Part shown: positions 11,554 through 23,600 of the stretch, in pieces
Numbering within the stretch: position 1 is the first letter of the stretch
Layout of the letters: every line of letters begins with the position of its first letter
Assembly (NCBI GenBank): GCA_029582165.1
Contig: CM055883.1
Location: forward strand, 20,182,501-20,246,500
Reading direction: 5' to 3'
Source: Portulaca oleracea
Taxonomy: Eukaryota; Streptophyta; Magnoliopsida; Caryophyllales; Portulacaceae
DNA: 64,000 nt
Notes under the pieces: model-generated
Told to the model about the DNA's origin: nothing
The model's database searches: none
Seen by the model: the letters and a program-made list of their open reading frames with translations, nothing else
Position numbers and translations under genes: made by a program

Positions 11554-12999
11554 TGACAGACCTAAAACGTATATGTGTCTGTGTACCGCAAGTGTACGGG
11601 TCTGTGTAGTAATAAAATATCGTTCTCTCTCAGGGATTTGCTTTTAACCACGCACTGAACTAGTTCGCTTCAAAGAATGCTAGGTCGATCCAAAGGTTGT
11701 GGAAAGATTTTCTAAATTAAACTAGGAAAGCAGGAATTTTTAGGGTTTAACCAATTAATTAAAAACGTTCAGGGGAGTCCACTCTAGTCAATCAACCAAA
11801 TTATCAACAATCCCGGTGCAGGTAACAAGATAATTCGGGGTCTATAATCTTTCTAGGCCTTATCACTTCGATCTTTCGATCCTAGGTGAGTTACAGTGAT
11901 TAAACTAAACATTATTTCTAACTATTTAGCCTAATCAAAGATAAGAACTGATTATAAATTGACCCTAGGCAAGAATCATTATGATTAAACTATTTCCTAA
12001 ACCTATTCAATCTACGCATTCCAATTCAAGACTCAAACTGTCGTTCTGTTGTCGAGAATCTAAAACCATGTAAAGACTCAAACTGTCGTTCTATTGCCAA
12101 ATTACCATGACATACATTACACGCAGATTAAACGAATAAAAAGGATAACCTAACACCGAGACCGTATTGAAATTTAATCAATAGACATCGAGTTTATCCC
12201 CCAAACAAAGAAAATTAGCTACTCATAATTCTAAAAGTAAACATCGCAAAATCTAAATAAAAACAAGAAAGCATTATAGAAGAATAGAAATAAACCGTGT
12301 TCGAATTGGCGGAATTGATCTCTTCGTGTCACCCGAATCGATCTCTTTTGTGTTCTTCAATCATTAACAATAATCTAATCTAATAACAATGTTTTTGGAA
12401 TTAACTGTAAGGAAATTAATCTAAGTCTACGCTAAAAACTCCCTAAAAATTGCTCCGAAGACTAAAGCTAAAAGCTGATGAAAAGCGATACTTTAAACGG
12501 CGGAAATCAACCTCCTTTTAAAGGGCCAGATTAGGGCATAAAACGCAGCCTGCGTTTTAGAAACGCTGGCTGCGTTTTGCCCAAACGGTGAAAGTTTTCC
12601 ATGAGTGGGCGCTGGCTGCACCTTAAAAACGCGGCCTGCGTTTTGGTTCTTCTCGATTGCCAAACTCCCTGGACAAGGCGCTGCCTGCGTTTTTGAAACG
12701 CTGCCTGCGCCTTGCCTTTCCGCCTCAACTGAACTTGGGCCGTGTGATTTTTGGGCCGTTCTTCCTTTCTTCTTCTCTTCTTCTTCAACTTCTTTTTGCA
12801 TTTCTTTGATTTTTGTTATTTCTCCTCCAATTTTACATGTTTTTTGATATAATTCCACCAATTCCTGCAAAACATACCAAACTCGCGAACAAGTGTATAA
12901 ATCACAGAAATTGACATAAAAATACGAGATATCGGATATAAAATGCATGAAGCTGATATGTTTTGAGCCCTAAAAACTCTATATAAAAACGACTTATCG
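11554..12999 (-). mobile_element. Family-1 LTR A (3' LTR position)
   Basis: It starts TGACAGACC and ends at TTATCG (family end TTATCA with one change), about 1446 bp. It is followed by AATCCCCCCATGC, whose minus strand is a G-rich polypurine tract. That makes it the 3' LTR of a minus element whose interior runs right. Left flank is GAGTA in LINE sequence. The TATA box is degenerate (TTTAAAAGG, minus, near 12515). A palindrome cluster of the AAACGC..GCGTTT type occupies 12540-12720. Confidence 0.75.
12540..12720 (-). promoter_or_regulatory. GC-rich palindrome cluster in LTR A
   Basis: Repeats of the AAACGC..GCGTTT and GGCGCTG..GCGCC type (for example AAACGCTGGCTGCGTTTT near 12561), directly upstream on the minus strand of the degenerate TATA box. 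The placement is the same as in LTRs B and C. Confidence 0.5.
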
Positions 13000-15082
13000 A
13001 ATCCCCCCATGCTTAGCTCTTGCTTGTCCTCAAGCAAGTCAGAATTGAAAATAGGAGGGTTAGGGCTCAAACATGAAAAACAGAACCTAAAGGAAAAAGA
13101 AGCGGAAAGAGTTTTCGATAGGATTACAAAAACAAAATGTTAACACCCCCTCAGGCTAACCAATCTAGCACATCAATTCAACAAGCAAGCATAAAGATCA
13201 GTCTGGACAAGATCAAAACTCAGTTCAAAAGAGAAAGGAAGAAGTTTTCGAAACCAAAAGGAGAGAACAAGCACTTCAGAAGCATAAATCCGCTAACAGT
13301 CTTAAGAATAATGCAAATGTGTGCGGTTAGTTATGAACGTAAGTCAGTCAAAAAGAGCAAACCTGACATAGGATAGAATAAAATCACTCAATCACTCAAA
13401 TTTCAATATGTATGTGGGTTTTCTCATACTCAAACCAATAGAAACGAACTACCATAAGCTTGGTAAGAACCTCACTCTCCACTACTGGTATGCAATGCAC
13501 AAGTGACAATCAAAAGTACTTTGTCGGTTGTAACGGGGCTTAGGTTATGGGAAGGAGCGGTAAAATTTTGGGAATGAGGAGTTAAGAGTCATGCTTGGAT
13601 TGAATTTCAATGAATATAACACTCTAAACTCACCTCCTTGCTTTGTGTATGCAAGGAATCTCACCTTTCACTCTCAACAATATGAAACAACTCTGCTGAA
13701 TACAACCAAGTCAAAGTTTTCAGAACTTTAAATTGAATCTCCCTAAGCACCCTTTTCTTTTGGAACTCTTTTTCTGTCTTTTTTTATTTTATACTTTTTT
13801 TTTTCTTTTTGGTGGGTGATCGGGGAGAAGAAAACTATGGAATTATAACTTCTACCTTGATAATATATGAATCAACATAACCAAACACCAATTATTCAGA
13901 AAGGTGGAACTTCCAGTTTCTCCCAACTTGAAGCAATAAGCACAATTTCTTCCAAACTTCATATTTTTGCTCACAAACACACCAAACCAACTGTTCCTTC
14001 CGAAAAAACGACAACTCTCATTCAACCAAGCAAGGCAAAGGGATACTGGATATCAAAGGCCAAGGCTTGTATTGTCAGGGTTCAATCATGAAAGAAGGGT
14101 AAACAAAGGCTAGGCGGGGCAAAAAGAACGGTAAATATGATGTAGGGTAGGCTATTTGGCTATGTAGCTTAACAAAATAAAATGAATGCCTTAATTACTT
14201 TGTCACAGTGTGCAATGCAAATATGTAGTCTCAAGCAAGATGCAAAGCAAGTTCTAGAGATACAACTAATGGGCGAGTCACTCAGGGAATCATAGGATTG
14301 ATAAAAGTGATCAATTCAAAATTTTAGGCTATGTGGACTCACGGGATGGAGCTCAATCAACTAAACTTAGCCCAAAGATTTGCGGCACGCACATTTATAC
14401 TTTCTAAGATAGTCAAAGCAGTAAGATACAACTTTCATAACTTGACTCAAAATTAGATGATTTGTAGGAAAAAGTTTCAAAAGCTTTTGAGATCTCATCC
14501 AGACTTTTCTAAGCGAAGCAAGCTAAATTGAAAGTAAGAAAGGTTAACAAATCAACACCGAAGGTGTTTCCGATTTTAATCCAAGTCCTATCCTATATTT
14601 TTTTGGTTTTTTTTTCTTTTCTAAATTTTTTGGTATTTTTCTAAATTTTCTAATTTATTTTTTTTTTGAATTTTTGAATAGGTGGATGCAAAATAAAGAA
14701 GAAAAACAAACTAGGAAAAGAAAAAGGAAAATCTATATACTTCTATCTAATGCAATCTTGGTGGATGCAATTTAAAAGAAACACTTAGAAGAAAAACTTA
14801 AGAAACTAGAAAACAAAAGAAAAACGCACTAGAATCTCAAATAAAGAAAACAAACAAGCTAAAAACTAGAAAACATACTAAACTATGAACAAGCAAATAT
14901 AAGAAACACACAAAAATAAGAAAAAATCACACTAAAATTTGAAAAACAAGCATGAAACAAGAAAAAGAAAGACGAAAATAAAAGAAAAATAAATGAAAAA
15001 CAGAAAAACAGAAAAACAAGAAGAAATATTAACAAGAAGAAATATTTTTCAACCCCCCCATGCTTAGATGTTGCATTGTCCT
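13000..15082 (-). mobile_element. Non-coding 3' interior of element A
   Basis: The AATCCCCCCATGC tract is followed by a GCTCTTGCTTGTCCTCAAGC palindrome-like segment and then 2 kb of non-coding sequence. This is colinear with the same part of element B (16523-18440); for example, both contain CACCCCCTCAGGCTAACCAA and similar stretches further on. T-rich tracts occur at 13770-13810 and 14600-14660. No coding frame is supported. It is interrupted at 15082 by element B and resumes at 22245. Confidence 0.65.
15078..15082. repeat. Target-site duplication GTCCT (left copy, element B)
   Basis: GTCCT here and at 22240-22244 directly flank the TGACAA...TTATCA element. Removing the element and one copy restores GCATTGTCCTCAATGC. 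That matches the uninterrupted GCATTGTTCTCAATGC of element B itself near 18453. Confidence 0.85.
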
Positions 15083-16522
15083 TGACAAACTAAAACGTAT
15101 AGGTGTCTATGTACCGCAAGTGATGGGTTTGTGTAGTAATAAAAATATCGTTCTCTCTCAGGAACTTGTGTTCAACTACACACTAAACTAGTTCACTACA
15201 AAGGATGCTAGGTCGATCAAATGGTTGTGGGTAGGGTTTTCTAAACTAAACTAAGAAAGCAAGGATTTTTAGGGTTTAACCAAATAATTAAAAGCGTTCA
15301 GGGGAGTCCACTCTAGTCAATTAATCAAATTATCAACAATCCCGATGCAGGTAACAAGATAATTCGGGGTCTATAATCTTTCTAGGCCTTATCACTTCGA
15401 TCTTTCGAACCTAGGTGAGTTACAGTGATTAAACTAAACATTATTTCTAACTATTTAGCCTGATCAAAGATAAGAACTGATTATAAATTGACCCTAGGCA
15501 AGAATCATTATGTCTAACTATTTTCTAAACCTATTCAATCTACACAATCTACGCATTCCAATTCAAGACTCAAACTGTCGTTCTGTTGTCGAGAATCTAA
15601 AACCAGGTACAGACTCAAACTGTCGTTCTATTGTCAAATTACCATGACATACATTGCACGCATATTAAACGAATAAAAGGACAACCTAACACCGAAACTG
15701 TATTCAACTTCAATCAATAGACATCGAGTTTATCCCCTAAACGAGGAATCTAAGCACTCAAAATAATAAAAACAAGGAAGACAATAATAAAATCTGAATA
15801 GCGAAGCATAAAGTAAATAGAAATTAAACCGAACGTTCGAGTCGTCGAATTCGATCTCTTCGTGTCACTCGATTCGATCTCCTTCTCCTCCTCTTTCGTT
15901 CCTAATCTACTAGAACGGCTCCTCGAAGGGAGGAAAAATACAGAGAAAACCTATGTTAAACGGCGGAAATACAACTCTGAATAGTTAAAAGTTGTCCCAA
16001 CTGAACGGCGAAGAAGTCCTTTTATAATGCGCGATTAGGGCACAAAACGCTGGCTGCGTTTTGTCCAAAAAGTGAGAATCTTCCGCGAATGGGCGCTGGC
16101 TGCGTTTTGGTTTTGTTCGGCTTCTAAAGCTTCTGGGCGAGGCGCTGGCTGCGTTTTGTTCCTCCGCCTTACTGGATTTGAGCCGTGGCAATCTGGGTCG
16201 TTCTTTCTTCTTTCCTTTCTTCTTCTTCAACTCTTTTCTTCTCATTTATTCTTTAATTCTTCTTTTTAATTCCTCTTCTTAAATTTCCTTCTTAAATTTC
16301 TTCTCCTTTTTAATTTCTTCTCCATTCTTCAATATTCTTCTCTATTTCTTTGCTTTTTATGCAAATTCCATTAAAATCTGCAAAACATACCAATTTCCGA
16401 CCAAGTGAAGAATATTACATAATTTAATATAAAAACACAAAATTATATTAGAAAATTGACTAAAATATACAAGTTAATTACCTAAAAAGTACTAAAAATA
16501 TCTATATAAAATTCACTTATCA
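15083..16522 (-). repeat. 3' LTR of element B
   Basis: 1440 bp, TGACAA to TTATCA. A TATA-like box (TTATAAAAGG, minus) lies at about 16018-16027 and a reduced palindrome cluster at 16041-16170. It carries fewer cluster repeats than the 5' LTR. The polypurine tract (AAATCCCCCCGTGC, plus strand) follows immediately. Confidence 0.85.
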
Positions 16523-19500
16523 AATCCCCCCGTGCTTAGCTCTTGCGTGTCCTCAAGCAAGTCTGACTTAAGAACAATAGGGAGAGAAGAAAGACTCAAA
16601 CTAAAAAGGAAAATACTCAAGAAAGAAAAAGGAAAAAGAAACAAAGACAGTTAGCGTTAGAATTTTTAATACAATTAAACACCCCCTCAGGCTAACCAAA
16701 TCAAAATCAATCTATCAAGCAATACCAAGATTAATCGTGGAGAGAACAAAATCAGTGTTAAACAGATAGAATGAAAATTTCAAAATTTTGTAAAGAGAGC
16801 AAGTATTTCAGATGCAAAAACCGCCAACAGTCTTAAGTTAAATGCAAATATGCGCGGTTGGTTATGAACGTAGGCCAGTCAAAAGAGCAAACCTCACTTT
16901 AGGATAAAAATTGAACGCTCAAACACTCAAATTTGAATGAATGTGGGTTTTTCTCATACTCAGACCAAAAGAAACAACCTACCATAAGCTTGGTAAGAAT
17001 CTCGCTCTCCACTGCTAATATGCAAAGACACAAGTGACAATCAAGAGGACTTTTAGGGTCGTAATTTGGCTTAGGTTAAGGGAAATGAGTGGTAATATTT
17101 GGGTACCATGCTTGGATTAATTTTCGACAAATATATTACTCTCAACTCACCTTCTTGCTTAATGTATGCAAGGAACTCACTTTTCCCCCTCATTGATATC
17201 AAACACCTCAACTAATCTTTACAACCAGGTCAAAAACTTTCAGAACTTTAAAATTGAATCTCCTAATCACCCTTTTCTTTTGAATTCTTTTTTTTTTTCA
17301 TTTTTTTTTTCTTTTCGTTCTATTTTTCTACTTCTATTTTTGGTGGGTGATCAAGGGAAAAGAAATATAAAAATATAACTTCGACCTCAATATATCAAAT
17401 GAACAACATAACCAATTGGCTAATTCATAATTAATTGGGATATGTAACGTGTCCCAATTTAATTAAAAATCAAAATTTCACACCCTAATATCTCAATTCC
17501 ATTCACAGCAACACTAAACCAATTTTCGCTCCCGGAACAATGAACTCTCACACATCCAAGCAAGGCAAAGGGTAGGAATTAATAAAGGCCAAGGCTTGTA
17601 TTGTCAGGGTTTCATCACAAAAAGAAAGGTAATGTAAGGTCTAGGCGGGGCTAAAGAACAGTAATAATATTGTTAGGAAGGCTATTTGGCTATGTAGTTT
17701 AATTAATAAAGAAATGAATGCCTCAATCACTTTGGCACAATATGCAATGCAAAAATGCAATTTCAAACAAGATGCAAAACAAGTTCTAGAGGTGCAACTA
17801 ATGGTCGAGTCACTCAAGGAATAAAAGAATTGATAAAAATGATCAATTCATACTTTTAGGCTATGTGGACTCATGGGATAGGGCTCAATCAACTAAACCT
17901 AGCCCAAAGATTTGCAGCATGCATATTTACAAATACTAAGATAGTCAAAGCAGTTAAACACACTTTTTCATAACTTGACTCAAAATCAGAAGATTTAAAG
18001 AAACAGATTTCAAGAATTTTTAGGCTCTCAACCAAACTTCTCTAGGTAAAGCAAGATAAACTAAAAGTCTAATTGATTTACATATTATCATCGAAGGTGT
18101 TCCGGATAGGCTAATCCTAATCCTATATTTTTTTGTCTTTTCTTATTTTTCTGATTTTTTTGGATTTTTCTAATAGTGGTGGATGCAAAACTAGGAAAAG
18201 AAAAACTAAAAAGAAAAGAAAATCTAACATGATCTAACTAATGCAACCTAGGTGAATGCAGGTTTACCTAATCTAAAACTAGAAAGAAAAACTCTAACAA
18301 AGCATACTAAAACAAAGACTCAAAATAAAGAAAAAGAAAATGAAATTAACTAAAACTCACAAAAGAAAAAAATGAAAACTAAACTAAAAAAAGAAAAATT
18401 TGAAAGAAAAACTCGAAAATAGTATATACACCCCCCCCCAATGCTTAAACCTAGCATTGTTCTCAATGCAAAGGACACAAGTAAAAGGGGAAAAGTTGTT
18501 AACAAAGTATAACTAATTCAAAACAAACTTGTAACCAACTTATAACAAACTTAAAGTCATTAGGACTCCCCCCATGCTTGTATATTTAATTAACTAACAA
18601 TCAAGATTCAAGATTTCAACCTTAACTACTCAAGAACTGATTTAACCAACTTCACATGTTTCCAAAATAGATACTCAACAAATCCAACTCTAAATCATGT
18701 GTGAAAACAACAAAGGTACCAACTTTTCTAATTAAACAACCTAAATATACTAACTAGTATCAAAAACTACTCAAGCAAGGTGCACCAAACTATGAGCATA
18801 AACATGGTGAATTGGGAAACATATCCAAGTATGAAATATGCAAAAACACACCACAAATACTAGCAGGTAATAATGAAGTTGAAGAATAAATTAAGAATCG
18901 TACCTTAAAGTTGATTGAACACAGGTAGGAGTAGAGATTGCAGGTAAAAGAAATCTGGAAATTTTCACATTGAGAAAATTATTTAGGTTGAAGCCTTGGG
19001 AGAAATATAATTAATAAGGGGTTGGGGAAGTAAAAGAGATTAAAAAATATAATAATAATAATTTGAGAAGAATTAGAAAAATTTAGGGAATTAAAAAAAA
19101 ATCTTATCGAGAAGAGGTAAAATTTCAAGCATATAAGTCGTGAGAATAAGAGGCGCTGGGAGCGCTTTCAGGCGCGACCAGCGTTTCGATTTTTGCAAAT
19201 TTTCGGACTTCCTGAGTGAGACGCGGCCAGCGCCCAAGGAGGCGCGACCAGCGTTTCTGAACCAATGAATAATCGTAGCAACAGCATCGGCCTTTTTTAC
19301 TTCAGCATAATTATTTTCTCCTTCGTCTCTTTATTCGAGAATTAAATCTGCCTACACAAAATATTAGAAATCTGATTATTAAAGAGATAATTGAGAAAGA
19401 AAATAAAATTTAGGAAAAATCAAAGAGAGATTAGGAGCTCGAAAATTTAAATAAACTCATATAGAAAGTTAAGATCCGGGTTTCCGCTCCGGATGACGTC

Positions 19501-19807
19501 AAAGCCCTTAGTAGCTTGTCAAACTCCTCTTCATGCGGTTTGCAAGCTAGCAGGTTAGAGATCAACTGAAAACTTATAAGATAAAATATTAGTAAAGTTC
19601 TCAATTATAAATCAAATTCGCTAGAAAAATCAAAGATTCATAATATGTAGTCCACATGAATTTTCTAGGAATGTCCTCTAAGTATACCCAATAAAGATCA
19701 ATGGAGGGGTCAATACCTCTAAAAGTACCTAGGGATAACTCATCAATAATAGTGTTAGTTTCACAAGAACTAACCTTAAAAATAGTAACTTGAACATTAG
19801 AGGTCTT
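16523..19807 (-). mobile_element. Non-coding interior of element B
   Basis: This is 3.3 kb without a supported gene. The first 1.9 kb is colinear with the interior of element A (13000-15082). A CCCCCCCCC tract at 18431-18439 is followed by an ATGCTTAAAC segment matching the site in A where B inserted. Around 19140-19265 lies a GC-rich stretch with repeated GGCGCGACCAGCG and GCGCTGGGAGCGC units, like the LTR clusters but inside the element. The rest is AT-rich. Confidence 0.55.
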
Positions 19808-20635
19808 TTAATCAGATATGAGTTCCTTATTAATTTCTAGTGAAACTGAAGGTAGTGAAAAAGGAATAGAAGCATGGAATAAATCACTAGAATCAAAGAG
19901 TACAATATCATCAGAGTCCTTATTTGACAAATTTAATTCATTATTAATTTTCTCAATTGGTTCCTCGTTATTAATAATCTCAACTGAATCATGATGAACA
20001 TTATCTTCAAACCAAGTATCTAACCCAAAAATTTCACTCACCTCAGACCCTGTCGACTGAGAAAAAGGTAAGGAATTATCATGCAAATCAGAAACACCAT
20101 CAGTAGTGTTTTCAGGTAAACTAGGATAATAAGAATCATCTAAACTGACTTCTAAAAGAGATGGGGCCTTGTTGTCATCACATATTGCATCATTAAAATT
20201 GGGAGAATTAGAACTAGGGTTATTGGCCTACAACAAGTCTGTCAAGTCAGCAAATTTAGCAGCCCTAGGGCAAGCAGAATCATCATGCTCAGAAGAACGA
20301 CATAAAGTACAATTAATTGAATTACGAGATTGCATATAGGAATTAGCATGAAAAGCACAAGGATAAGGGTACTCAGATAGACAATTAGAAGTTTCAAATT
20401 TACAGGTATCATCCGAAAGCAATCCAAGTAAATTCATAGCTTCATTAAAAGGTTTATCACGAAAACCCAAATAATTCAGAAGATTGCGTGTTTCCGCATT
20501 CACACCTTCAAAGATAATAGCAAGAATTTCAGGTTCTCCTAACGTGATATCGTCTGGAACAGGAGCAGCAATTAGTCGCTCATAAAATCGCCAAAATAAT
20601 TCACGTTTATCTTGAGGAAAACAAAGCATTATCAT
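19808..20635 (-). pseudogene. Short gag-like protein with zinc knuckle (element B)
   Basis: One minus frame starts with ATG at 20635 and is open to 19808 (about 275 codons) except for a TAG at 20226-20228. The N-terminal third has FWRFYERL and FEGVNAETRNLLNYLGF. These match the helix pairs of the Athila gag core (AWERFK... and F.NGLN..TR.LLD.A.G), but the rest of the gag N-terminus is missing. A CTLCRSSEHDDSAC knuckle (CX2CX4HX4C) follows, then a long acidic, Ser-rich tail. The frame in element H (25136-26515) has the same plan. It is inferred to be a shortened gag, possibly packaging RNA with help from a partner gag. Whether the TAG is read through or is decay cannot be told. Confidence 0.55.
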
Positions 20636-20748
20636 ATTTTAGATTTTAAAATTTTTTTAATTTTTATTTGATTTTTAGGGTTTAAAGAAAAGCAATAAAA
20701 ACCTAGTCAACCAGACTGCGTTCGTCTAATGGCAATTGGGGAAACAAG

Positions 20749-20766
20749 TCCCCGGCAATGGCGCCA
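20749..20766 (-). other. Primer-binding site, tRNA-Asp type (element B)
   Basis: TCCCCGGCAATGGCGCCA on the plus strand: the tRNA-Asp 3' end with one change. It sits 6 bp from the 5' LTR, as in LTR C. Confidence 0.8.
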
Positions 20767-20772
20767 AAAACT

Positions 20773-22239
20773 TGACAGACCTAAAACATATAGGTGTCTG
20801 TGTACCGCAAGTGTACGGGTCTATGTAGTAATAAAAATATCGTTCTCTCTCAGGGACTTGTGTTCAACTACGCACTAAACTAGTTCACTACAAAGCATGC
20901 TAGGTCGATCAAAGGGTTGTGGGTAGGGTTTTCTAAACTAAACTAAGAAAGCAAGGATTTTTAGGGTTTAACCAAATAATTAAAAGCGTTGAAGGGAGTC
21001 CACTCTAGTCAATTAATCAAATTATCAACAATCCCGAGGCAGGTAACAAGATAATTCGGGGTCTATAATCTTTCTAGGCCTTATCACTTCGATCTTTCGA
21101 TCCTATGTGAGTTACAGTGATTAAACTAAACATTATTTCTAACTATTTAGCCTGATCAAAGATAAGAACTGATTATAAATTGACCCTAGGCAAGAATCAT
21201 TATGTCTAACTATTTTCTAAACCTATCCAATCTACGCATTCCAATTCAAGACTCAAACTGTCGTTCTGTTGTTGAGAATCTAAAACCAGGTACAGACTCA
21301 AACTGTCATTCTATTGTCAAATTACCATGACATACATTGCACGCAAATTAAACGAATAAAAGGATAACCTAAAACCGAAAATATATTCAACTTCAATCAA
21401 TAGACATCGAGTTTATCCCCTAAACGAGGAATCTAAGCACTCATAATAATAAAAATAAGGAAGACAATAATAAAATTTGAATAACGAAGCATAAAGTAAA
21501 TAGAAATTAAACCGAACGTTCGAGTCGTCGAATTCGATCTCTTCGTGTCACTCGATTCGATCTCCTTCTCCTCCTCTTTCGTTCCTAATCTACTAGAACG
21601 GCTCCCCGAAGGGAGGAAAAATACAGAGAAAACCTATGTTAAACGGCAGAAATAAAACTCTGAATAGTTAAAAGTTGTCCCAACTGAACGGCGAAGAAGT
21701 CCTTTTATAATGCGCGATTAGGGCACAAAACAATGGCTGCGTTTTTGAAACGCTGGCTGCCTTTTGTCCAAAAAGTGAGAATCTTCGACGAATGGGCGCT
21801 AGCTGCGCCTGGAAAAACGCTGGCTGCGTTTTGGTTTTGTTCGGCTTCTAAAGCTTCTGGGCAAGGCGCTGACTGCGTTTTGTTCCTCCTCCTTACTGGA
21901 TTTGGGCCGTGGTAATCTGGGCCGTTCTTTCTTCTTTCCTTTCTTCTTCTTCTTCAACTCTTTTCTTCTCATTTATTCATTAATTCTTCTTTTTAATTCC
22001 TCTTCTTAAATTTCCTTCTTCAATTTCTTCTCCTTTTTAATTTCTTCTCCATTCTTCAATATTCTTCTCTATTTCTTTGCTTTTTATGCAAATTCCGCAA
22101 AACATACCAATTTCCGACCAAGTGAAGAATATTACATAATTTATTGTAAAAACACAAAATTATATTAGAAAATTAACTAAAATATACAAGTTAATTACCT
22201 AAAAAGTACTAAAAATATCTATATAAAATTCACTTATCA
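20773..22239 (-). repeat. 5' LTR of element B
   Basis: 1467 bp, TGACAGACC to TTATCA. TATA-like TTATAAAAGG (minus) lies at 21711-21720. The conserved ATATCGTTCTCTCTCAGGGA motif lies about 65 bp from the left end. Confidence 0.9.
21729..21915 (-). promoter_or_regulatory. GC-rich palindrome cluster in the 5' LTR of B
   Basis: It contains AAACGCTGGCTGC, GGGCGCTAGCTGCGCC and AAACGCTGGCTGCGTTTTG units. It starts about 10 bp upstream (minus strand) of the TATA-like box at 21711-21720. It has about two more units than the matching part of the 3' LTR (16041-16170). Confidence 0.55.
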
Positions 22240-22286
22240 GTCCTCAATGCAGAAGACAACGGTGAAGGGTAAGGGCTAGCCAAGGA

Positions 22287-23600
22287 TCAAGGATCCTCGG
22301 AAGGTGGGGAAGGGTTGGTATGGCTCAGTCTTGGTGGTGGTGAAGCTCGATCGAACATGGCCTGAATAAGGCCGGTGAGGTTAGCGATTAACTCGTCGAG
22401 ACGGTCAAATCGCAGGTCAGACTGACCCCTATACTCAACAAAACTATCCCTCAACTCGGTGACACGGTGCTCGGTCCGGTCAATGGAGGTTTGGAGGTCG
22501 TGAAAGCGCGCCTCATAGTCTAGTTGGGGTTGTTCGGGTTGAGGGTTAGGGTGGATTTCTAGTTCTGGCTCGGGATCAAACTCGGGGAAGGGAGGCATCC
22601 ACATCAAATTCTCAACAACTTGGAGAGAGATGTGGGGGTTAGGCACGAGAAACGAAGCGTTGTTTGGATAGACCCAAACGCAACGCGAGTCCTTGTCAAA
22701 CTTACACAAACCAAAGGACTTGCACTGGTCCCCATCCAAGAATAAACTACTCGGGACTAGGTCAATGGGGTTCCTAGGTGGCCTAAAGCCGTATTGGCGT
22801 GCAAGGTGTGTAATGTAGCCCCCTATGGCAATGCTCTTGTTGGTTGAGGTGGTGACACTAGAAAGATGGTGGGCTAGCATAGCTGCGGGGTCGGCACGAG
22901 GGTCGGCATCTAACATTGAATGCAACATGTAGCAATCAGCCCGGGTAGCTTTGTTTGAGCTACCAGGCCTCCTGAAGACTCCGCAAGAGAGTATGCGGTG
23001 GACATACCTCATTACGGGGTTTCTAATCAAGGTCGCGGGGGTGTTGCTAGGGTCCCAATCGTCAAAACCATAAATTCTGAAAAAGAAACCCTTCCCATCC
23101 CACTCTATGGGTCTAAGGGATGAATCCCTACATGTGCGTTCAGGAAAACCAAAGGCGCGGGAAAATTCAGACACGGTCATGGTCCTCTCTACCCCCAAAA
23201 GTTGGAAACGAATGCACCCGTCCCTCCCTTGGAGGTTCACAACTAGGGTCGACAAGAATTCAAGGGTAATTCCCCTATAGGTCGGTTCGCCTAACCTAGC
23301 AATGTTGGTCATGTGGCAACGACCTAGCATCCTATCAACACCATCCAACATACCACAACTACGTAAGAAAGGCTCATGCATATATTTGGTGGGGATGAGG
23401 GCTCTTTGGGAGAGGGAATAATCGTACCTTTTCTTGACCTCCCCTTCAAAGTTGAAGGGGTTCGAGTTCCTCGAGTTCCTTGGAGGTGCAGCTTTTTGTT
23501 TTCCTTACTCCGCCATCAGAGCCTTTCGCTTCCGGCTGCCTCCGACTTCATCGTCATCGCCCGGTGGTCCGGAGAAGCTAGGATTCTTAGTTCTCACCAT
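22287..23600 (-). pseudogene. Athila ORF1-family protein (one in-frame stop)
   Basis: Proteins of the Athila ORF-1 family (Pfam ATHILA) occur in Athila-lineage retrotransposons; their function is not established. An ATG at 23598-23600 opens a 438-codon minus frame to 22287. It is intact except for a TAA at 23505-23507; from 23381 on it is open for 364 codons. Family landmarks seen: ALIPTKYMHEP, GEPTYRGITLEFLSTL, RFQLLGVERTMTVSEF, AFGFPE, IRNPVMRYVHRIL, KATRADCYMLHSML, HHLSSVTTSTNKSIAIGG and ITHLARQYGFRP. The C-terminus is Pro/Glu-rich, then has a coiled-coil-like stretch (LQTSIDRTEHRVTELRDSF..) before a Pro-rich end. It lies in the host element A, 47 bp right of the B insertion. Confidence 0.75.

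Larger units (their letters stand above)
15083..22239 (-). mobile_element. Complete family-1 retrotransposon B (non-autonomous), nested in A
   Basis: A full minus-strand element of 7157 bp: 3' LTR 15083-16522, polypurine tract just after it, long non-coding interior, short gag-like frame at 19808-20635, tRNA-Asp primer site at 20749-20766 and 5' LTR 20773-22239. The 5-bp GTCCT duplications flank it exactly. It has no protease, reverse transcriptase or integrase, so it must have been moved in trans. The two LTRs differ by scattered substitutions and in the palindrome cluster, so it is not brand new but is younger than its host element. Confidence 0.9.

Noticed and set aside
13867..14091. Plus-strand 74-codon frame in the interior of A
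   Set aside because: No domain, and the colinear part of element B (around 17400-17580) does not keep the frame.
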